DNA of 64,000 nt from Microbispora sp. H11081 (GCF_012999535.1 NZ_JABBWV010000003.1:332439-396438), one strand, 5' to 3'; counted from the first letter of the stretch, positions 42,384 to 51,700 are shown. The notes: a model not told the origin generated them from the letters alone. Numbers and translations: made by a program.

Positions 42384-43690
42384 CCGATCTCGACACCGTC
42401 CTGGGTAACGCGGGCCCGACCGGCCTGAAGGAGCGGATCGCGGCCGAGCTGGAGGCCGTACGCGAGCGGTCGCTCGCCTACACCGACACCGACGACGAGA
42501 TGCTCGTACGTCAGCACTCGCCCCTGATGTCGCCGCTGGTCTGGGACCTCGCGCACGTCGGGAACTACGAGGAGCTGTGGGTGCTGCGCGAGGTGGGCGG
42601 CATCGAGCCGCTGCGCCCGGAGATCGACCACCTCTACGACGCGTTCAAGTATCCGCGCAAGGACCGGCCCTCGCTGCCGCTGCTCGGCCCGGCCGAGGCC
42701 AGGAAGTACATCTCCGGCGTACGCGGGCGGGTGCTCGACGTGCTCGACCTGGTGGACCTGACCGACCCAGCTCCGCTGCGGTCCGGCGGCTACGTATTCG
42801 GGCTGGTGCTGCAGCACGAGCACCAGCACGACGAGACGATGCTCGCCACGCTGCAGCTGTCGCGGCGGCCGGGACTGGTCCGCGACGGGGAACTGCCGCC
42901 CGGCCGGCCCGCCGGTGAGCCGGAGGTGCACATCCCCGCCGGGGTGTTCACCATGGGCACCGACACCGTGGCGTGGGCTTACGACAACGAGCGGCCCGCC
43001 CACCGGATCTACCTGCCGGGCTACTGGATCGACCGCCATCCCGTCAGCAACGGCGCGTACATGGAGTTCGTCGAGGCCGGCGGCTACCGCGACCCGCGCT
43101 GGTGGCTGCCGCAGGGCTGGGAGTGGGCCGAGCGGGCCGGTGTGGAGGCCCCGCTGTTCTGGGCCAGGGACGGCGACACCTGGTGGCGAATCCGCTTCGG
43201 CAGGGAGGAGCCCGTGCCGCCGGACGAGCCGGTGCAGCACGTCTCGTGGTACGAGGCCGACGCGTACGCCCGGTGGGCGGGCAAGCGGCTGCCGACCGAG
43301 GCCGAGTGGGAGAAGGCCTGTGGGGGGCGCGGATACCCCTGGGGCGAGGCCGATCCCGGCCACCTCGGGCGCTGGGCCAACCTCGGTCACCGCGCCGCCC
43401 GGCCCGCGCCCGTCGGTGCGTTCCCCGACGGCGCGAGCCCGTACGGGGTGGAACAGCTCATCGGGGACGTCTGGGAATGGACGGACTCCTGGTTCCAGCC
43501 CTATCCCGGCTATCGCTGCTTCCCGTACGAGGAGTACAGCAAGGTCTTCTTCGGGGAGACCTACCGCGTGCTGCGCGGCGGGTCGTGGGCCACCCATCCG
43601 TCCGCCGTGCGCACGACGTTCCGCAACTGGGACTACCCGATCCGGCGGCAGATCTTCGCCGGGTTCCGCTGCGCCCGCTCGGAGGACTGA
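42380..43690 (+). CDS. egtB: hercynine oxygenase (ergothioneine synthase) EgtB
   Basis: This 436-residue non-haem iron enzyme couples hercynine with gamma-glutamylcysteine using O2 to form the sulfoxide. It has an N-terminal DinB-like helical domain with the iron ligands (LAHVGNYEE and LQHEHQHDE) and a C-terminal formylglycine-generating-enzyme-like domain (IPAGVFTMGTDTVAWAYDNERPAHRIYLPGYWIDRHPVSNGAYMEF, LRGGSWATHPSAVRTTFRNWDYPIRRQIFAGFRCAR). The GTG at 42380 overlaps egtA by 4 bp. It is the central enzyme of the operon. Confidence 0.95.
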   Translation: MTDLDTVLGNAGPTGLKERIAAELEAVRERSLAYTDTDDEMLVRQHSPLMSPLVWDLAHVGNYEELWVLREVGGIEPLRPEIDHLYDAFKYPRKDRPSLPLLGPAEARKYISGVRGRVLDVLDLVDLTDPAPLRSGGYVFGLVLQHEHQHDETMLATLQLSRRPGLVRDGELPPGRPAGEPEVHIPAGVFTMGTDTVAWAYDNERPAHRIYLPGYWIDRHPVSNGAYMEFVEAGGYRDPRWWLPQGWEWAERAGVEAPLFWARDGDTWWRIRFGREEPVPPDEPVQHVSWYEADAYARWAGKRLPTEAEWEKACGGRGYPWGEADPGHLGRWANLGHRAARPAPVGAFPDGASPYGVEQLIGDVWEWTDSWFQPYPGYRCFPYEEYSKVFFGETYRVLRGGSWATHPSAVRTTFRNWDYPIRRQIFAGFRCARSED

Positions 43691-43694
43691 GGCG

Positions 43695-44396
43695 ATGTGC
43701 CGTCACGCGGCGTGGCTGGGCCCGGCGCGGTCCCTGACCTCGCTGATCAGCGACCCCGAGCACGGGCTGCTGCGCCAGTCGTACGCGCCCCGCATGCAGA
43801 AACACGGGACCGTGAACGCGGACGGGTTCGGCTTCGGCTGGTACGACGGCCCCCGGCCCGTGCGCTACCGCCGTACGGTGCCCATCTGGGCGGACGCCAA
43901 CATGCCGGGCCTCGCCGCGGTGGCGCGGTCGTCCTGCCTCATCGCGGCGGTCAGGTCGGCCACGGCCGGCATGCCGATCGAGGAGAGCGCCACCGCGCCG
44001 TTCGCCGACGGGCCCTGGCTGCTCAGCCACAACGGCCGGGTGCGGCGGGAGGCCGTCCGGCCACTCGCGGCCGACGCGGAGAGCGTCTGCGACTCGGCGT
44101 GGCTCGCCGCGGCCGTGTTCGCCCGGCTGCGGGACGGCCTGGCGCTCGGCGACGTCCTGCCCGGCGTCGTCCGCCAGGCCGCCGAGCGGGACTCGGAGGC
44201 CCGCCTCAACCTGCTCGTCACGGGAGGTTCCCACCTGGCCGCCGTCGTGTGGGGCGACACGTTGTTCACGCACCTGGGAGAGGGGGTGCTCGTCGCGAGC
44301 GAGCCGCTGGACGACCGGCCGGGCTGGCGGGCCGTGCCCGACAGGAGCCTGCTGCTCGCGTCCCCCGACGGAGTTTCTGTGACACCCATCGATTGA
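43695..44396 (+). CDS. egtC: gamma-glutamyl-hercynylcysteine sulfoxide amidohydrolase EgtC
   Basis: This 233-residue class II glutamine amidotransferase-like enzyme removes the Glu from the EgtB product. Cys2 (MCRHAAWLG) is the N-terminal nucleophile, and GPWLLSHNGRV and GFGFGWY are family motifs. It starts 4 bp after egtB. The match of length and order egtA-B-C-D to the mycobacterial operon is exact. Confidence 0.95.
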   Translation: MCRHAAWLGPARSLTSLISDPEHGLLRQSYAPRMQKHGTVNADGFGFGWYDGPRPVRYRRTVPIWADANMPGLAAVARSSCLIAAVRSATAGMPIEESATAPFADGPWLLSHNGRVRREAVRPLAADAESVCDSAWLAAAVFARLRDGLALGDVLPGVVRQAAERDSEARLNLLVTGGSHLAAVVWGDTLFTHLGEGVLVASEPLDDRPGWRAVPDRSLLLASPDGVSVTPID

Positions 44397-44405
44397 GAGG
44401 CGACC

Positions 44406-45383
44406 ATGAGCGTCACGGATCATCTCGGCGGCGGCTACCTGCGCCAGGCTCTGGAGAGCGACGTACGCGCCGGGCTCACCTCGTCACCCAAGTGGCTGCC
44501 GCCCAAGTGGTTCTACGACGCGGCGGGCAGCGAGCTGTTCTCGCGGATCACCCGGCTGGCGGAGTACTACCCCACCCGGCGCGAGCTGGAGATCCTGCGC
44601 CGCCGCGCCGTCGACGTCGCCGGTCTCACCCGGGCCGACACGCTCGTCGAGCTTGGCTCGGGCACCAGCGAGAAGACCGTGCTCCTGCTCGACGCGCTGG
44701 CCAACGCAGGGACGCTGCGGGCCTACACGCCGGTCGACGTCGACGCCGTGACGCTGGCCGCCGCGGCCGAGCGGCTCGCCGTACGGTATCCGGGCCTGGA
44801 CACGCGGCCGGTGCGCGCCGACTTCGAGCAGCACCTGGCGCTGCTGCCCAGGACGGGAAGGCGGCTGGTGGCGTTCCTCGGCGGCACGATCGGCAACCTG
44901 CCGCCCGCCGCCAGGGAGATGTTCCTCAAGGAGTTGCGCGCCACGCTGCGGCCGGGCGACACCGTGCTGCTCGGCGCCGACCTGGTGAAGGACCCCGCCC
45001 GGCTGGTCAGGGCGTACGACGACCCGGGGGGAGTGACGGCGGCCTTCAACCGCAACGTGCTGCGCGTGCTCAACCGGGAGCTGGACGCGGACTTCGAGCC
45101 GGAGGCGTTCGAGCACGTCGCGCTGTGGGACGAGGACAACGAGTGGATCGAGATGCGGCTGCGGGCCACCCGGCCGATGGAGGTCGGGATCGGGGCGCTC
45201 GGGCTCACGGTGACCTTCGCCGAGGGCGAGGAGACGCGGACGGAGATCAGCGCCAAGTTCCGCAGGGAGGGAATGCTGGACGAGCTGTCGAGGGCCGGTT
45301 TCGCCGTCTGCCGCTGGTACACCGACAGCGCAGGCGACTTCGCCCTCACCCTCGCCGCCATCCCCCCACCCAACACCCCGTGA
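44406..45383 (+). CDS. egtD: L-histidine N-alpha-methyltransferase EgtD
   Basis: This 325-residue SAM-dependent enzyme trimethylates His to hercynine, the first substrate for EgtB. Motifs are KWFYDAAGSELFSRITRLAEYYPTRRE, LVELGSGTSEKT (SAM loop), AFLGGTIGNLPP and the His-binding FNRN. The ATG at 44406 follows egtC by 9 bp. Its stop codon (TGA 45381-45383) lies in the arm of a repeat element. No egtE (PLP lyase) follows, so the last step must be done by an enzyme elsewhere. Confidence 0.95.
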   Translation: MSVTDHLGGGYLRQALESDVRAGLTSSPKWLPPKWFYDAAGSELFSRITRLAEYYPTRRELEILRRRAVDVAGLTRADTLVELGSGTSEKTVLLLDALANAGTLRAYTPVDVDAVTLAAAAERLAVRYPGLDTRPVRADFEQHLALLPRTGRRLVAFLGGTIGNLPPAAREMFLKELRATLRPGDTVLLGADLVKDPARLVRAYDDPGGVTAAFNRNVLRVLNRELDADFEPEAFEHVALWDEDNEWIEMRLRATRPMEVGIGALGLTVTFAEGEETRTEISAKFRREGMLDELSRAGFAVCRWYTDSAGDFALTLAAIPPPNTP

Positions 45384-45650
45384 TCTTGTAGTTTGTCGCA
45401 GGGATGCCGGTTGACCTGGCCCGTAACCGTCCGTGATCTTGCACTAAATCCGGGCGTACGGGGTCTGACCTGGGCGGTCGCTTTCCGTGATCTTGCAGTC
45501 CCGGGTCGTGGATTCGGCAGTCATCTCGGAGTGCATGATCACGAATGGCGTCTTGCCTGGTCGGGGCGGGATTCGTAGCAGACTCTGCAAGATCACGAAG
45601 GGGAGAAGGCCTGCTCGGGGGTGGTCTCTGCGACAAACTACAAGATCACC
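45379..45650. repeat. symmetric cluster of six GTGATCTTG repeats
   Basis: Three forward copies (CGTGATCTTGTAG from 45379, CGTGATCTTGCAC from 45432, CGTGATCTTGCAG from 45486) are followed by three inverted ones (45532-45541 with one mismatch region, 45586-45597, 45637-45649). The outer two form perfect 22-bp inverted arms (45380-45401 and 45628-45649), and the forward units are about 53 bp apart. Stop codons of both flanking genes lie in the arms. It looks like an extragenic repeat or MITE-like element; no protein is coded. Confidence 0.75.
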
Positions 45651-47031
45651 GCGGTGAGGGGGTTGCGGGGAGGGGGAGACGTAGGACGAAGCGGGCGCCG
45701 CGGGGGGAGTCCTCTACCCGCAGGGTCCCGTGGTGGGCGTCCGCCGTTATGCGGCAGAGGGCGAGGCCCAGCCCCGTCCCCTTCGGGTCGCGACGGCGCC
45801 CGTCCTTCAGCCGGACGAACGGCTCGAAGACCCGCTCGCGATCCTCCGGTGCGATGCCGTCGCCGTCGTCGAGCACGGTGACGACCGCCTCGTCGCCGGA
45901 CCGCTCGACCGTGACCTCCACCTCGCTGTACGCGTGCCGCTGGGCGTTCACCAGCAGGTTGGTCAGCACGCCGCACAGCTGGATCCGGTTGCCGAGCACG
46001 GTCACGTCGCCCTTGACCACGGTCCGCACGGGCACGCCGCCGGTGCGGGCGGCGGCCTCCTCCTGCGCGAGCGTCCCGAGGTCGACCCGCTCGGGTTCTG
46101 TCAACGCGGCCGTGCGGACGCGGGCGACGGTGAGCATCTCGTCGATGATCGCCTGGCATCGCTCGGTCGTACGCACTGCCGTCCGGATGGTCTCGTACGG
46201 GTCGGTCTCCTCGCGGTAGAGCAGGGCCTCCTCCAGCTGGGTGCGCAGCCCGGCGAGCGGGGTCCGCAGCTCGTGGGAGACCATCGAGGCGAAGTGCCGC
46301 TGCTGGCGCACGGACGTGTCGAGGCGTTCGAGGAAGTTGTTGGAGGCGCGGGCGAGCTCGGCGATCTCGTCACGGCCGGACGGCTGGGGGACCCGCAGGC
46401 TGAGGTCGCGCACGGTGATCTCTGTTACCTTCTCTCGAATCTCTCTGACCGGACGCAGCGTGCGCCCCGCGAGGCGCCAGCTCGCCCAGGTCCATCCCGC
46501 CGTCATCAACAGCACTCCGATCGCGGTGAACAGTTCCAGCCGCCGGGTGGCCAGGAGGCCGGGCTCGGCCCTCCCCGCGTAGACGGCGTGCGGCTCGCCG
46601 TTCCAGAACAGGCGGGACTGCACCGGCAGGACCCGTACGGCGGTGAGCACCACGCACCTGCCCTTGTCCTGGCACTCGATCCGGTACTGCAGGCGGTCCT
46701 GGCCGGCGGGAAAGGGGGAGGTCAGAGGGGCTTTTCCGCTTCCTGCCCGGCTGGCGGTGATCACCCGGTTGCCGGAGTCGACGAGTTGCACGAGATCCTT
46801 GTGCGTGGCCGGCGGCGCGGGGATGCCGTTGGGGCCCATCGAGGCGATCCAGTCGGTGGCCACCCGCTGGGTGTCCATGAAGAGGTGGCTGTGGATGCGG
46901 TTCCGGATGGCGATGTCGATACCGGCTCCGATGACGGTCAGGACGACCAGGGAGATGATCGCGCTCATCAGGGCGGTTCGCGCTTGGATCGAGCTTGGGC
47001 GTAAAGCGTTGGGCATGCGCCGACCCGCCAT
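45646..47031 (-). CDS. sensor histidine kinase with HAMP domain
   Basis: This 461-residue protein has a membrane helix near the N-terminus (TALMSAIISLVVLTVIGAGIDIAI), an outer loop of about 130 residues (with one Cys pair in IECQDKGRCVV), a second helix (LFTAIGVLLMTAGWTWASWRL), HAMP, HisKA with the phosphorylated His in FASMVSHELRTPLAGLRTQ, and an ATPase with GTGLGLALCR. GGGAGGG lies before the ATG at 47031. No response regulator gene adjoins it; its upstream neighbour on the same strand is the ABC transporter. Its stop codon is in the arm of the repeat element. Confidence 0.9.
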   Translation of the reverse strand: MAGRRMPNALRPSSIQARTALMSAIISLVVLTVIGAGIDIAIRNRIHSHLFMDTQRVATDWIASMGPNGIPAPPATHKDLVQLVDSGNRVITASRAGSGKAPLTSPFPAGQDRLQYRIECQDKGRCVVLTAVRVLPVQSRLFWNGEPHAVYAGRAEPGLLATRRLELFTAIGVLLMTAGWTWASWRLAGRTLRPVREIREKVTEITVRDLSLRVPQPSGRDEIAELARASNNFLERLDTSVRQQRHFASMVSHELRTPLAGLRTQLEEALLYREETDPYETIRTAVRTTERCQAIIDEMLTVARVRTAALTEPERVDLGTLAQEEAAARTGGVPVRTVVKGDVTVLGNRIQLCGVLTNLLVNAQRHAYSEVEVTVERSGDEAVVTVLDDGDGIAPEDRERVFEPFVRLKDGRRRDPKGTGLGLALCRITADAHHGTLRVEDSPRGARFVLRLPLPATPSPR

Positions 47032-47205
47032 GAGCCCTCCCTTGCCGTCCGTATTGCAATGCACAGGAAAAAAAGGTTAATAAGCGATATCCCGAATCGG
47101 CGTCGCCAAGCCGTTTTGGATCACAAACGTTGCGATTTCGGGGTGAAGGGTTGGCGGTATCTTTGCCTGATCATGCATCCGCCCTGGTAGAGCGCCTTGA
47201 TTTCT

Positions 47206-49584
47206 TTATCTCCGCGATTTGGATCCATTGGCCAAAGTGGCGATTGTGAAAAAAGCGCTGGATGTGGTCGCCAGGACGAGACACAGGCCGACGATCGCCG
47301 CCACGGCCGGCCAGGGCACGAGCAGAGGGACGGAATCCCCGGCCATCTGCGCCAATCCGGCGCGCATTCCCAGCAGTGCGGGAAGGGCCACCGCGAAGCC
47401 GAGCACGGCGCCCGTCCCCGTGACGAGAGCCGCCTCGGCGGCGATCGCCGCGATCGCCTGCCGCCGTGTCGCGCCGGCCAGGCGCAGGACCACGACATCG
47501 CGGACCCGCGCCGACGCCGCCATGACCTGCGTGTTGACGATGGCGAGGCCGGCGTAACCGGCCGAGACCCCGACCAGCAGGAGCGTGAACAGCCAGACCA
47601 GCCGGTCCTCCTCCGCCTGCTCGCCGGCCGCGCGGTCGGCGACGCTCACCGTCTTCGCCCCCAGGCCGGGGAAGGCACGTCCGGGCGGCCCGGACACGTA
47701 CGCCTCGGGGGTCAGCGCCGACGGGTCGTGGGCGCGGACCATGTCCCTGGAGACCAGCACCTCCGCCGGAGCATCGGCCAGGATCGCCGCGATCCGCAGG
47801 CGCACGGTCCGGCCGTCCTCGAAGGTGATCGGCACGCGGTCCCCCGTCCGCCAGCCGTGGTCCCGCGCGGTCGACCCGGCGACCGACATCGCGTCGCCGT
47901 CCAGTTCACCACCGGAGTCGCCCAGCGCGGTGAGCGGGCTGTCGCCGTACACGGTGGTGGGAAGCGGGGCCGTGGTGGCCGAGGCCGCCCGCAGCGCCGC
48001 GTCCGAGAGGCCCGGAGCGGCGTCGGGCACGAGCACCGCGGTCGCGCCGCCCGCGGCTCCCTCCACGGTGTACGCCGCGGCGGTCGTGCGCACCATGCCG
48101 GTGACGAGCACGGCGAAACCGACCGTGAGCAGCACCGGGGCCGCGGTGGCGGCCGTGCGCCGCACGGCCGTCGCCGCGCCGCGCGCGGCCAGCATGCCCA
48201 CCGCCGATCGGCCCTTCGGCCACATGAGGGCCCAGGACAAGGCGCGGACGAGCGGTGGCAGGACGACCGGCGCGAGCAGCGTGAGCCCGGCTATCAGCGC
48301 CATCGCGGCGAGCAGGACGTCGTTCACCAGGGCGTCCTCCCGGGCGGAACCGCTCGCCACCGCCATGGACAGGCCGCCGGTCACGGCCAGGGCCCCGGTG
48401 ATCCACCGGGTCCGCGTCATGGGCCCGCCGCCCGCGGCGTGCTCGCGCAGTGCCTCCAGGGGACGGACCCGGGCGGCCCGGCGTGCCGCCGACCACGCGC
48501 CGAGCAGGGCCGCCGCGATCCCGGCCGCGACCGCCCCCGCGAGCGGCCACGGCGTGAACCGCACGCCGAACGACGAGGGCTCGATGCCCGCCGATACGAG
48601 CACCTCGCCCACCCCGGGCGCGACGGCGGCCCCCAGCAGGGTCCCGGCCGTGGCCGCGACCACGCCGACGGCGAGGGCCTCGCCGTACACGATCAGCCCG
48701 ACCTGACGCGGGGTGGCGCCGGCCGTCCGCAGCAGAGCGAACTCACGGCGCCGCTGGTGCACCCGGAACGCGAAGGTGGACGCCACCAGGAACACGGACA
48801 CGAAGCCGCCGAGCAGCGCCATCGCGGTCAGCACCTGCATTCCGATCCAGCGGGTGCGGGCGTCGCCGGCGGATTCCGCCGCCGCCCGGCCCGCTCCCGC
48901 GAGCACCTGTCCTGCCTCGCCGACGACCTCGCGTACGGCACGCGACACGGCGGCCCGCAGCGCGGCGGGAGGGGCTCCCGGCCTGGTCAGCAGCCCGATG
49001 ACCCGGACGCCTCCCCCGAGCCGCCCGGCCTCGCCGTCCGACACGTACGGCCCGGGGCCGTCGGTGAGGCCGGTGACCGTGTACGGCGCCGGTCCGCGCG
49101 CCGTCAGCAGCGTGACGGGCGAGCCCGGCACGAGCCCGAGCGCGCGGTCGAGCACCACCTCTCCGGCGCGGACCGGCTCCCGGCCGGCCACCAGCCGATG
49201 CGCCGCCAGCGCGGCGACGCTCCAGCTCCGGGCCTCGTGCGCGCCCGCGGGCCTGCCGCCGACGACGGCCTGGGCGTGGAAGGCGCGATCGGGTACGGCC
49301 GCCGCGACACCGGGCACGGAGGCCAGCGCGCGGACCAGCGACTCGGCGGTCTCGGGGGACCAGGGCCGGTTCTCCCTGAAGCCGTTCTCCTCGCCGGGTG
49401 TGCCGGGGCCGCGTACGAGCAGGGGCGCGGCGGCGTACCGCTCGGGCACGCGCGGGCCCGCGGAGGTCAGCAGCAGCGCTGTGGCGGAGAGGATGACGGT
49501 GCCGAGGCAGAGCGCGACGAAACCGCCCACGAGTCCCGTCCTCCGGCCACGGAGCAGGGAGCGCAGCAGGGCGAGGCTCAACAT
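47206..49584 (-). CDS. FtsX-family ABC transporter permease
   Basis: This 792-residue protein has two FtsX-type units, each with a large outer domain followed by three helices (first unit TAMALLGGFVSVFLVASTFAF ... GEALAVGVVAATAGTLLG ... AVAAGIAAALLGAW; second unit LLVGVSAGYAGLAIVNTQVMA near the C-terminus). Such permeases export peptides or antibiotics or transmit mechanical signals, with an ATPase of the MacB/LolD type. The ATG at 49584 overlaps the stop of the ATPase gene by 7 bp. Confidence 0.9.
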   Translation of the reverse strand: MLSLALLRSLLRGRRTGLVGGFVALCLGTVILSATALLLTSAGPRVPERYAAAPLLVRGPGTPGEENGFRENRPWSPETAESLVRALASVPGVAAAVPDRAFHAQAVVGGRPAGAHEARSWSVAALAAHRLVAGREPVRAGEVVLDRALGLVPGSPVTLLTARGPAPYTVTGLTDGPGPYVSDGEAGRLGGGVRVIGLLTRPGAPPAALRAAVSRAVREVVGEAGQVLAGAGRAAAESAGDARTRWIGMQVLTAMALLGGFVSVFLVASTFAFRVHQRRREFALLRTAGATPRQVGLIVYGEALAVGVVAATAGTLLGAAVAPGVGEVLVSAGIEPSSFGVRFTPWPLAGAVAAGIAAALLGAWSAARRAARVRPLEALREHAAGGGPMTRTRWITGALAVTGGLSMAVASGSAREDALVNDVLLAAMALIAGLTLLAPVVLPPLVRALSWALMWPKGRSAVGMLAARGAATAVRRTAATAAPVLLTVGFAVLVTGMVRTTAAAYTVEGAAGGATAVLVPDAAPGLSDAALRAASATTAPLPTTVYGDSPLTALGDSGGELDGDAMSVAGSTARDHGWRTGDRVPITFEDGRTVRLRIAAILADAPAEVLVSRDMVRAHDPSALTPEAYVSGPPGRAFPGLGAKTVSVADRAAGEQAEEDRLVWLFTLLLVGVSAGYAGLAIVNTQVMAASARVRDVVVLRLAGATRRQAIAAIAAEAALVTGTGAVLGFAVALPALLGMRAGLAQMAGDSVPLLVPWPAVAAIVGLCLVLATTSSAFFTIATLANGSKSRR

Positions 49585-50351
49585 GTCTCCTCAAGCAGGG
49601 CCACGCGCGAGGCGATGTCGGCGGCGCTCGACCGGCTCAGCTCCCCGGCGAGCCGGCCGTCCGCCAGCAGCACGACCCGGTCCGCGTACGCCGCGGCGGC
49701 GGGGTCGTGGGTGACCATGACAACGGTCTGTCCGCGGGCGTCCACGAGCCCGCGCAGCAGTTCCATGACCCTGCGGGACGCGGCACTGTCGAGCGCGCCG
49801 GTCGGCTCGTCGGCGAAGAGCACGGCGGGACGGGTGATCAGTGTGCGGGCGATCGCCACCCGCTGCCGTTCGCCGCCGGACAGTTCGGCGGGCCGATGCC
49901 CGGCCCGGTGCGCGAGGCCGACCTCTGCCAGCGCGTCGCGCACCGAGGCGGGAGAGGCGCGGCGGCCGGCCAGGCGCAGGGGCAGAGTCACGTTCTCCTC
50001 GGCGGTGAGCGCGTCGACCAGGTTGTAGTCCTGGAAGACGAAGCCGACCCGGCTCTGGCGCAGCAGGGTGAGCGCCCTCTCGTCCAGAGAGCCGAGGTCG
50101 GTGCCTTCGATCAGCACGGTCCCGGACGCCGGCCGGTCGAGCCCGGCGGCGCAGTGCAGCAGTGTGGACTTGCCGGAGCCCGACGGCCCCATCACGGCCG
50201 TGAACGTCCCCTCGCCGAAGCCGAGGCTCACGCCGTCGAGAGCGGTCACCGCGCCCGGCCCGGTGCCGTACACCATGCGGATCGAGTCGAGCATGACCAC
50301 CTGCCCGGTCGTCCGTGTCATGTCGGTTGGCGTCATGTCGGTTGGAGTCAT
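49578..50351 (-). CDS. MacB/LolD-type ABC transporter ATPase
   Basis: This 257-residue ATPase has Walker A MGPSGSGKST, Q-loop FVFQDYNL, signature LSGGERQRVAIAR and Walker B AVLFADEPTGALDS. It works with the downstream FtsX-type permease. The start is uncertain because a 15-bp tandem repeat (50321-50350) creates three in-frame ATGs at 50351, 50336 and 50321, giving MTPTDMTPTDMTRT. The frame is open further upstream but without homology. Confidence 0.9.
   Translation of the reverse strand: MTPTDMTPTDMTRTTGQVVMLDSIRMVYGTGPGAVTALDGVSLGFGEGTFTAVMGPSGSGKSTLLHCAAGLDRPASGTVLIEGTDLGSLDERALTLLRQSRVGFVFQDYNLVDALTAEENVTLPLRLAGRRASPASVRDALAEVGLAHRAGHRPAELSGGERQRVAIARTLITRPAVLFADEPTGALDSAASRRVMELLRGLVDARGQTVVMVTHDPAAAAYADRVVLLADGRLAGELSRSSAADIASRVALLEETC
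50321..50350. repeat. 15-bp tandem repeat at ABC start
   Basis: Two copies of tcggttgg(c/a)gtcatg run head to tail. They duplicate the first codons of the ATPase gene and give it three possible start codons. Confidence 0.7.
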
Positions 50352-50425
50352 GCCGTTCAGCCAACCTGCGGCGGGCCCGCGTGGCATTGGCGCTGGGGCG
50401 AGGACCGAAGGTATTCCCAGCACTA

Positions 50426-50454
50426 CCGACACCGGCGCGTCCAGCGGTTAGCGT
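50426..50454 (+). promoter_or_regulatory. leaderless promoter of NarL-type kinase
   Basis: CCGACA (50426-50431) and TAGCGT (50449-50454) are spaced by 17 bp. The GTG start of the kinase gene follows 7 nt later, with no ribosome binding site. Confidence 0.45.
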
Positions 50455-50461
50455 CGGAGCC

Positions 50462-51700
50462 GTGGCCGCCCCCATCCTCGTCCCCGCCGTCCCTCCCGCC
50501 GCCCTCGCGCCGCGGACCGCGCTGGACGCGCTCGCCGGGCCGCCTGGGCGTTTCCTGACCTCGGCCTGGCCCTGGCGTTCCCTGGCGTTCCTGCTGGCCG
50601 GGATCGTGCCGGCGTTCGCGTTCGCCACCGTGCTGTCGTCGGCGCGCGCGGCGGGCGGCGTCGCGGGCGCGATCACCGCCGTGCCGGCGGCCGCCCTGGT
50701 GGCCTCCGCGCTGCTGGTGCCCGTGGCCTGGTTCGAGCGCTGGCGGCTGCGGCTCGCGGACCGGCAGCCGGTGCGCGGGCCGCGGGGCGGCAGGTGGCCG
50801 GGGTGGCGGGAAGCGGGGCACGCCCTGGTGGCGCTGATCGTGCTCGGCTGGGTGGACCTGCTGGTGGCGGTGGTCGCGATCGCCGGGCCGGCCGTGCTGA
50901 TCCTTTCTCCGGTCGTACAGCCGATCAGCCCCGAGGGCGAGGCCACACTGGGGGAGACCTTCGTCGGCACGGCGGCCGGACTGCTGCTGGTGCCCGTGGC
51001 CGCGTACGTCATCAGCGCCTGGACGGGCGCCAGGGCGGCGATGGCGCGGGCGATGCTCGTCCCGCAGGAGGCCGAGACACGCGAGATCGCACGGTCCCGG
51101 GCGCGGCTGGTGGACGCCCATGAGGCCGAGCGCCGCCGCATCGAGCGCGACCTGCACGACGGCGCGCAGCAGCGACTGGTGGCGCTGTCGATGAAGCTCG
51201 GCCTCGCCGGGCTCGACCTTCCGCCGGGCTCGCCCGCGGCCCTGCGGATCGAGGAGGCCCGTGAGCTGGCCGGGCAGGCGCTCGAGGAGCTGCGCGAGCT
51301 GATCCGCGGGGTCCATCCGCAGGTGCTCGCCGACCGCGGGCTGCCCGCCGCCGTACGCGACGTCGCCGGAAGGTCGCCGGTGCCCGTGCGGGTGGACATC
51401 GCGCTGGACCGGCGGCTGCCGGCCAGGGTGGAGGCGGCGGCCTACTACGTCGTCTGCGAGACGCTGGCGAACGTGGCCAAGCACAGCGGCGCGAAATCCT
51501 GTGTGGTGCGCGGACGGCTGCGCCGGGGCATGCTCGTGCTGGAGGTCGCCGACGACGGGCAGGGGGGAGCGGACCCCGGGCTCGGCACCGGTCTGACCGG
51601 GCTCGCCGACCGGGTGGCGGCCGTCGAGGGCACGCTCGGCGTCGAGAGCCCCCGGGGCGGCCCGACGAAGGTCAGGACGGAGATCCCGTGCGCGTGGTGA
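50462..51700 (+). CDS. NarX/DesK-type sensor histidine kinase
   Basis: This 412-residue kinase has four hydrophobic segments in the first 200 residues (for example SLAFLLAGIVPAFAFATVL and ALIVLGWVDLLVAVVAIAGPAVLIL). The phosphorylated His is in EAERRRIERDLHDGAQQRLVALSM, and the ATPase has CETLANVAKHSGAK and GTGLTGLADRVAAV. It is divergent from the ABC transporter genes, so it may control that transporter. The GTG at 50462 suits the -10 box TAGCGT 7 nt upstream. Confidence 0.9.
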   Translation: MAAPILVPAVPPAALAPRTALDALAGPPGRFLTSAWPWRSLAFLLAGIVPAFAFATVLSSARAAGGVAGAITAVPAAALVASALLVPVAWFERWRLRLADRQPVRGPRGGRWPGWREAGHALVALIVLGWVDLLVAVVAIAGPAVLILSPVVQPISPEGEATLGETFVGTAAGLLLVPVAAYVISAWTGARAAMARAMLVPQEAETREIARSRARLVDAHEAERRRIERDLHDGAQQRLVALSMKLGLAGLDLPPGSPAALRIEEARELAGQALEELRELIRGVHPQVLADRGLPAAVRDVAGRSPVPVRVDIALDRRLPARVEAAAYYVVCETLANVAKHSGAKSCVVRGRLRRGMLVLEVADDGQGGADPGLGTGLTGLADRVAAVEGTLGVESPRGGPTKVRTEIPCAW

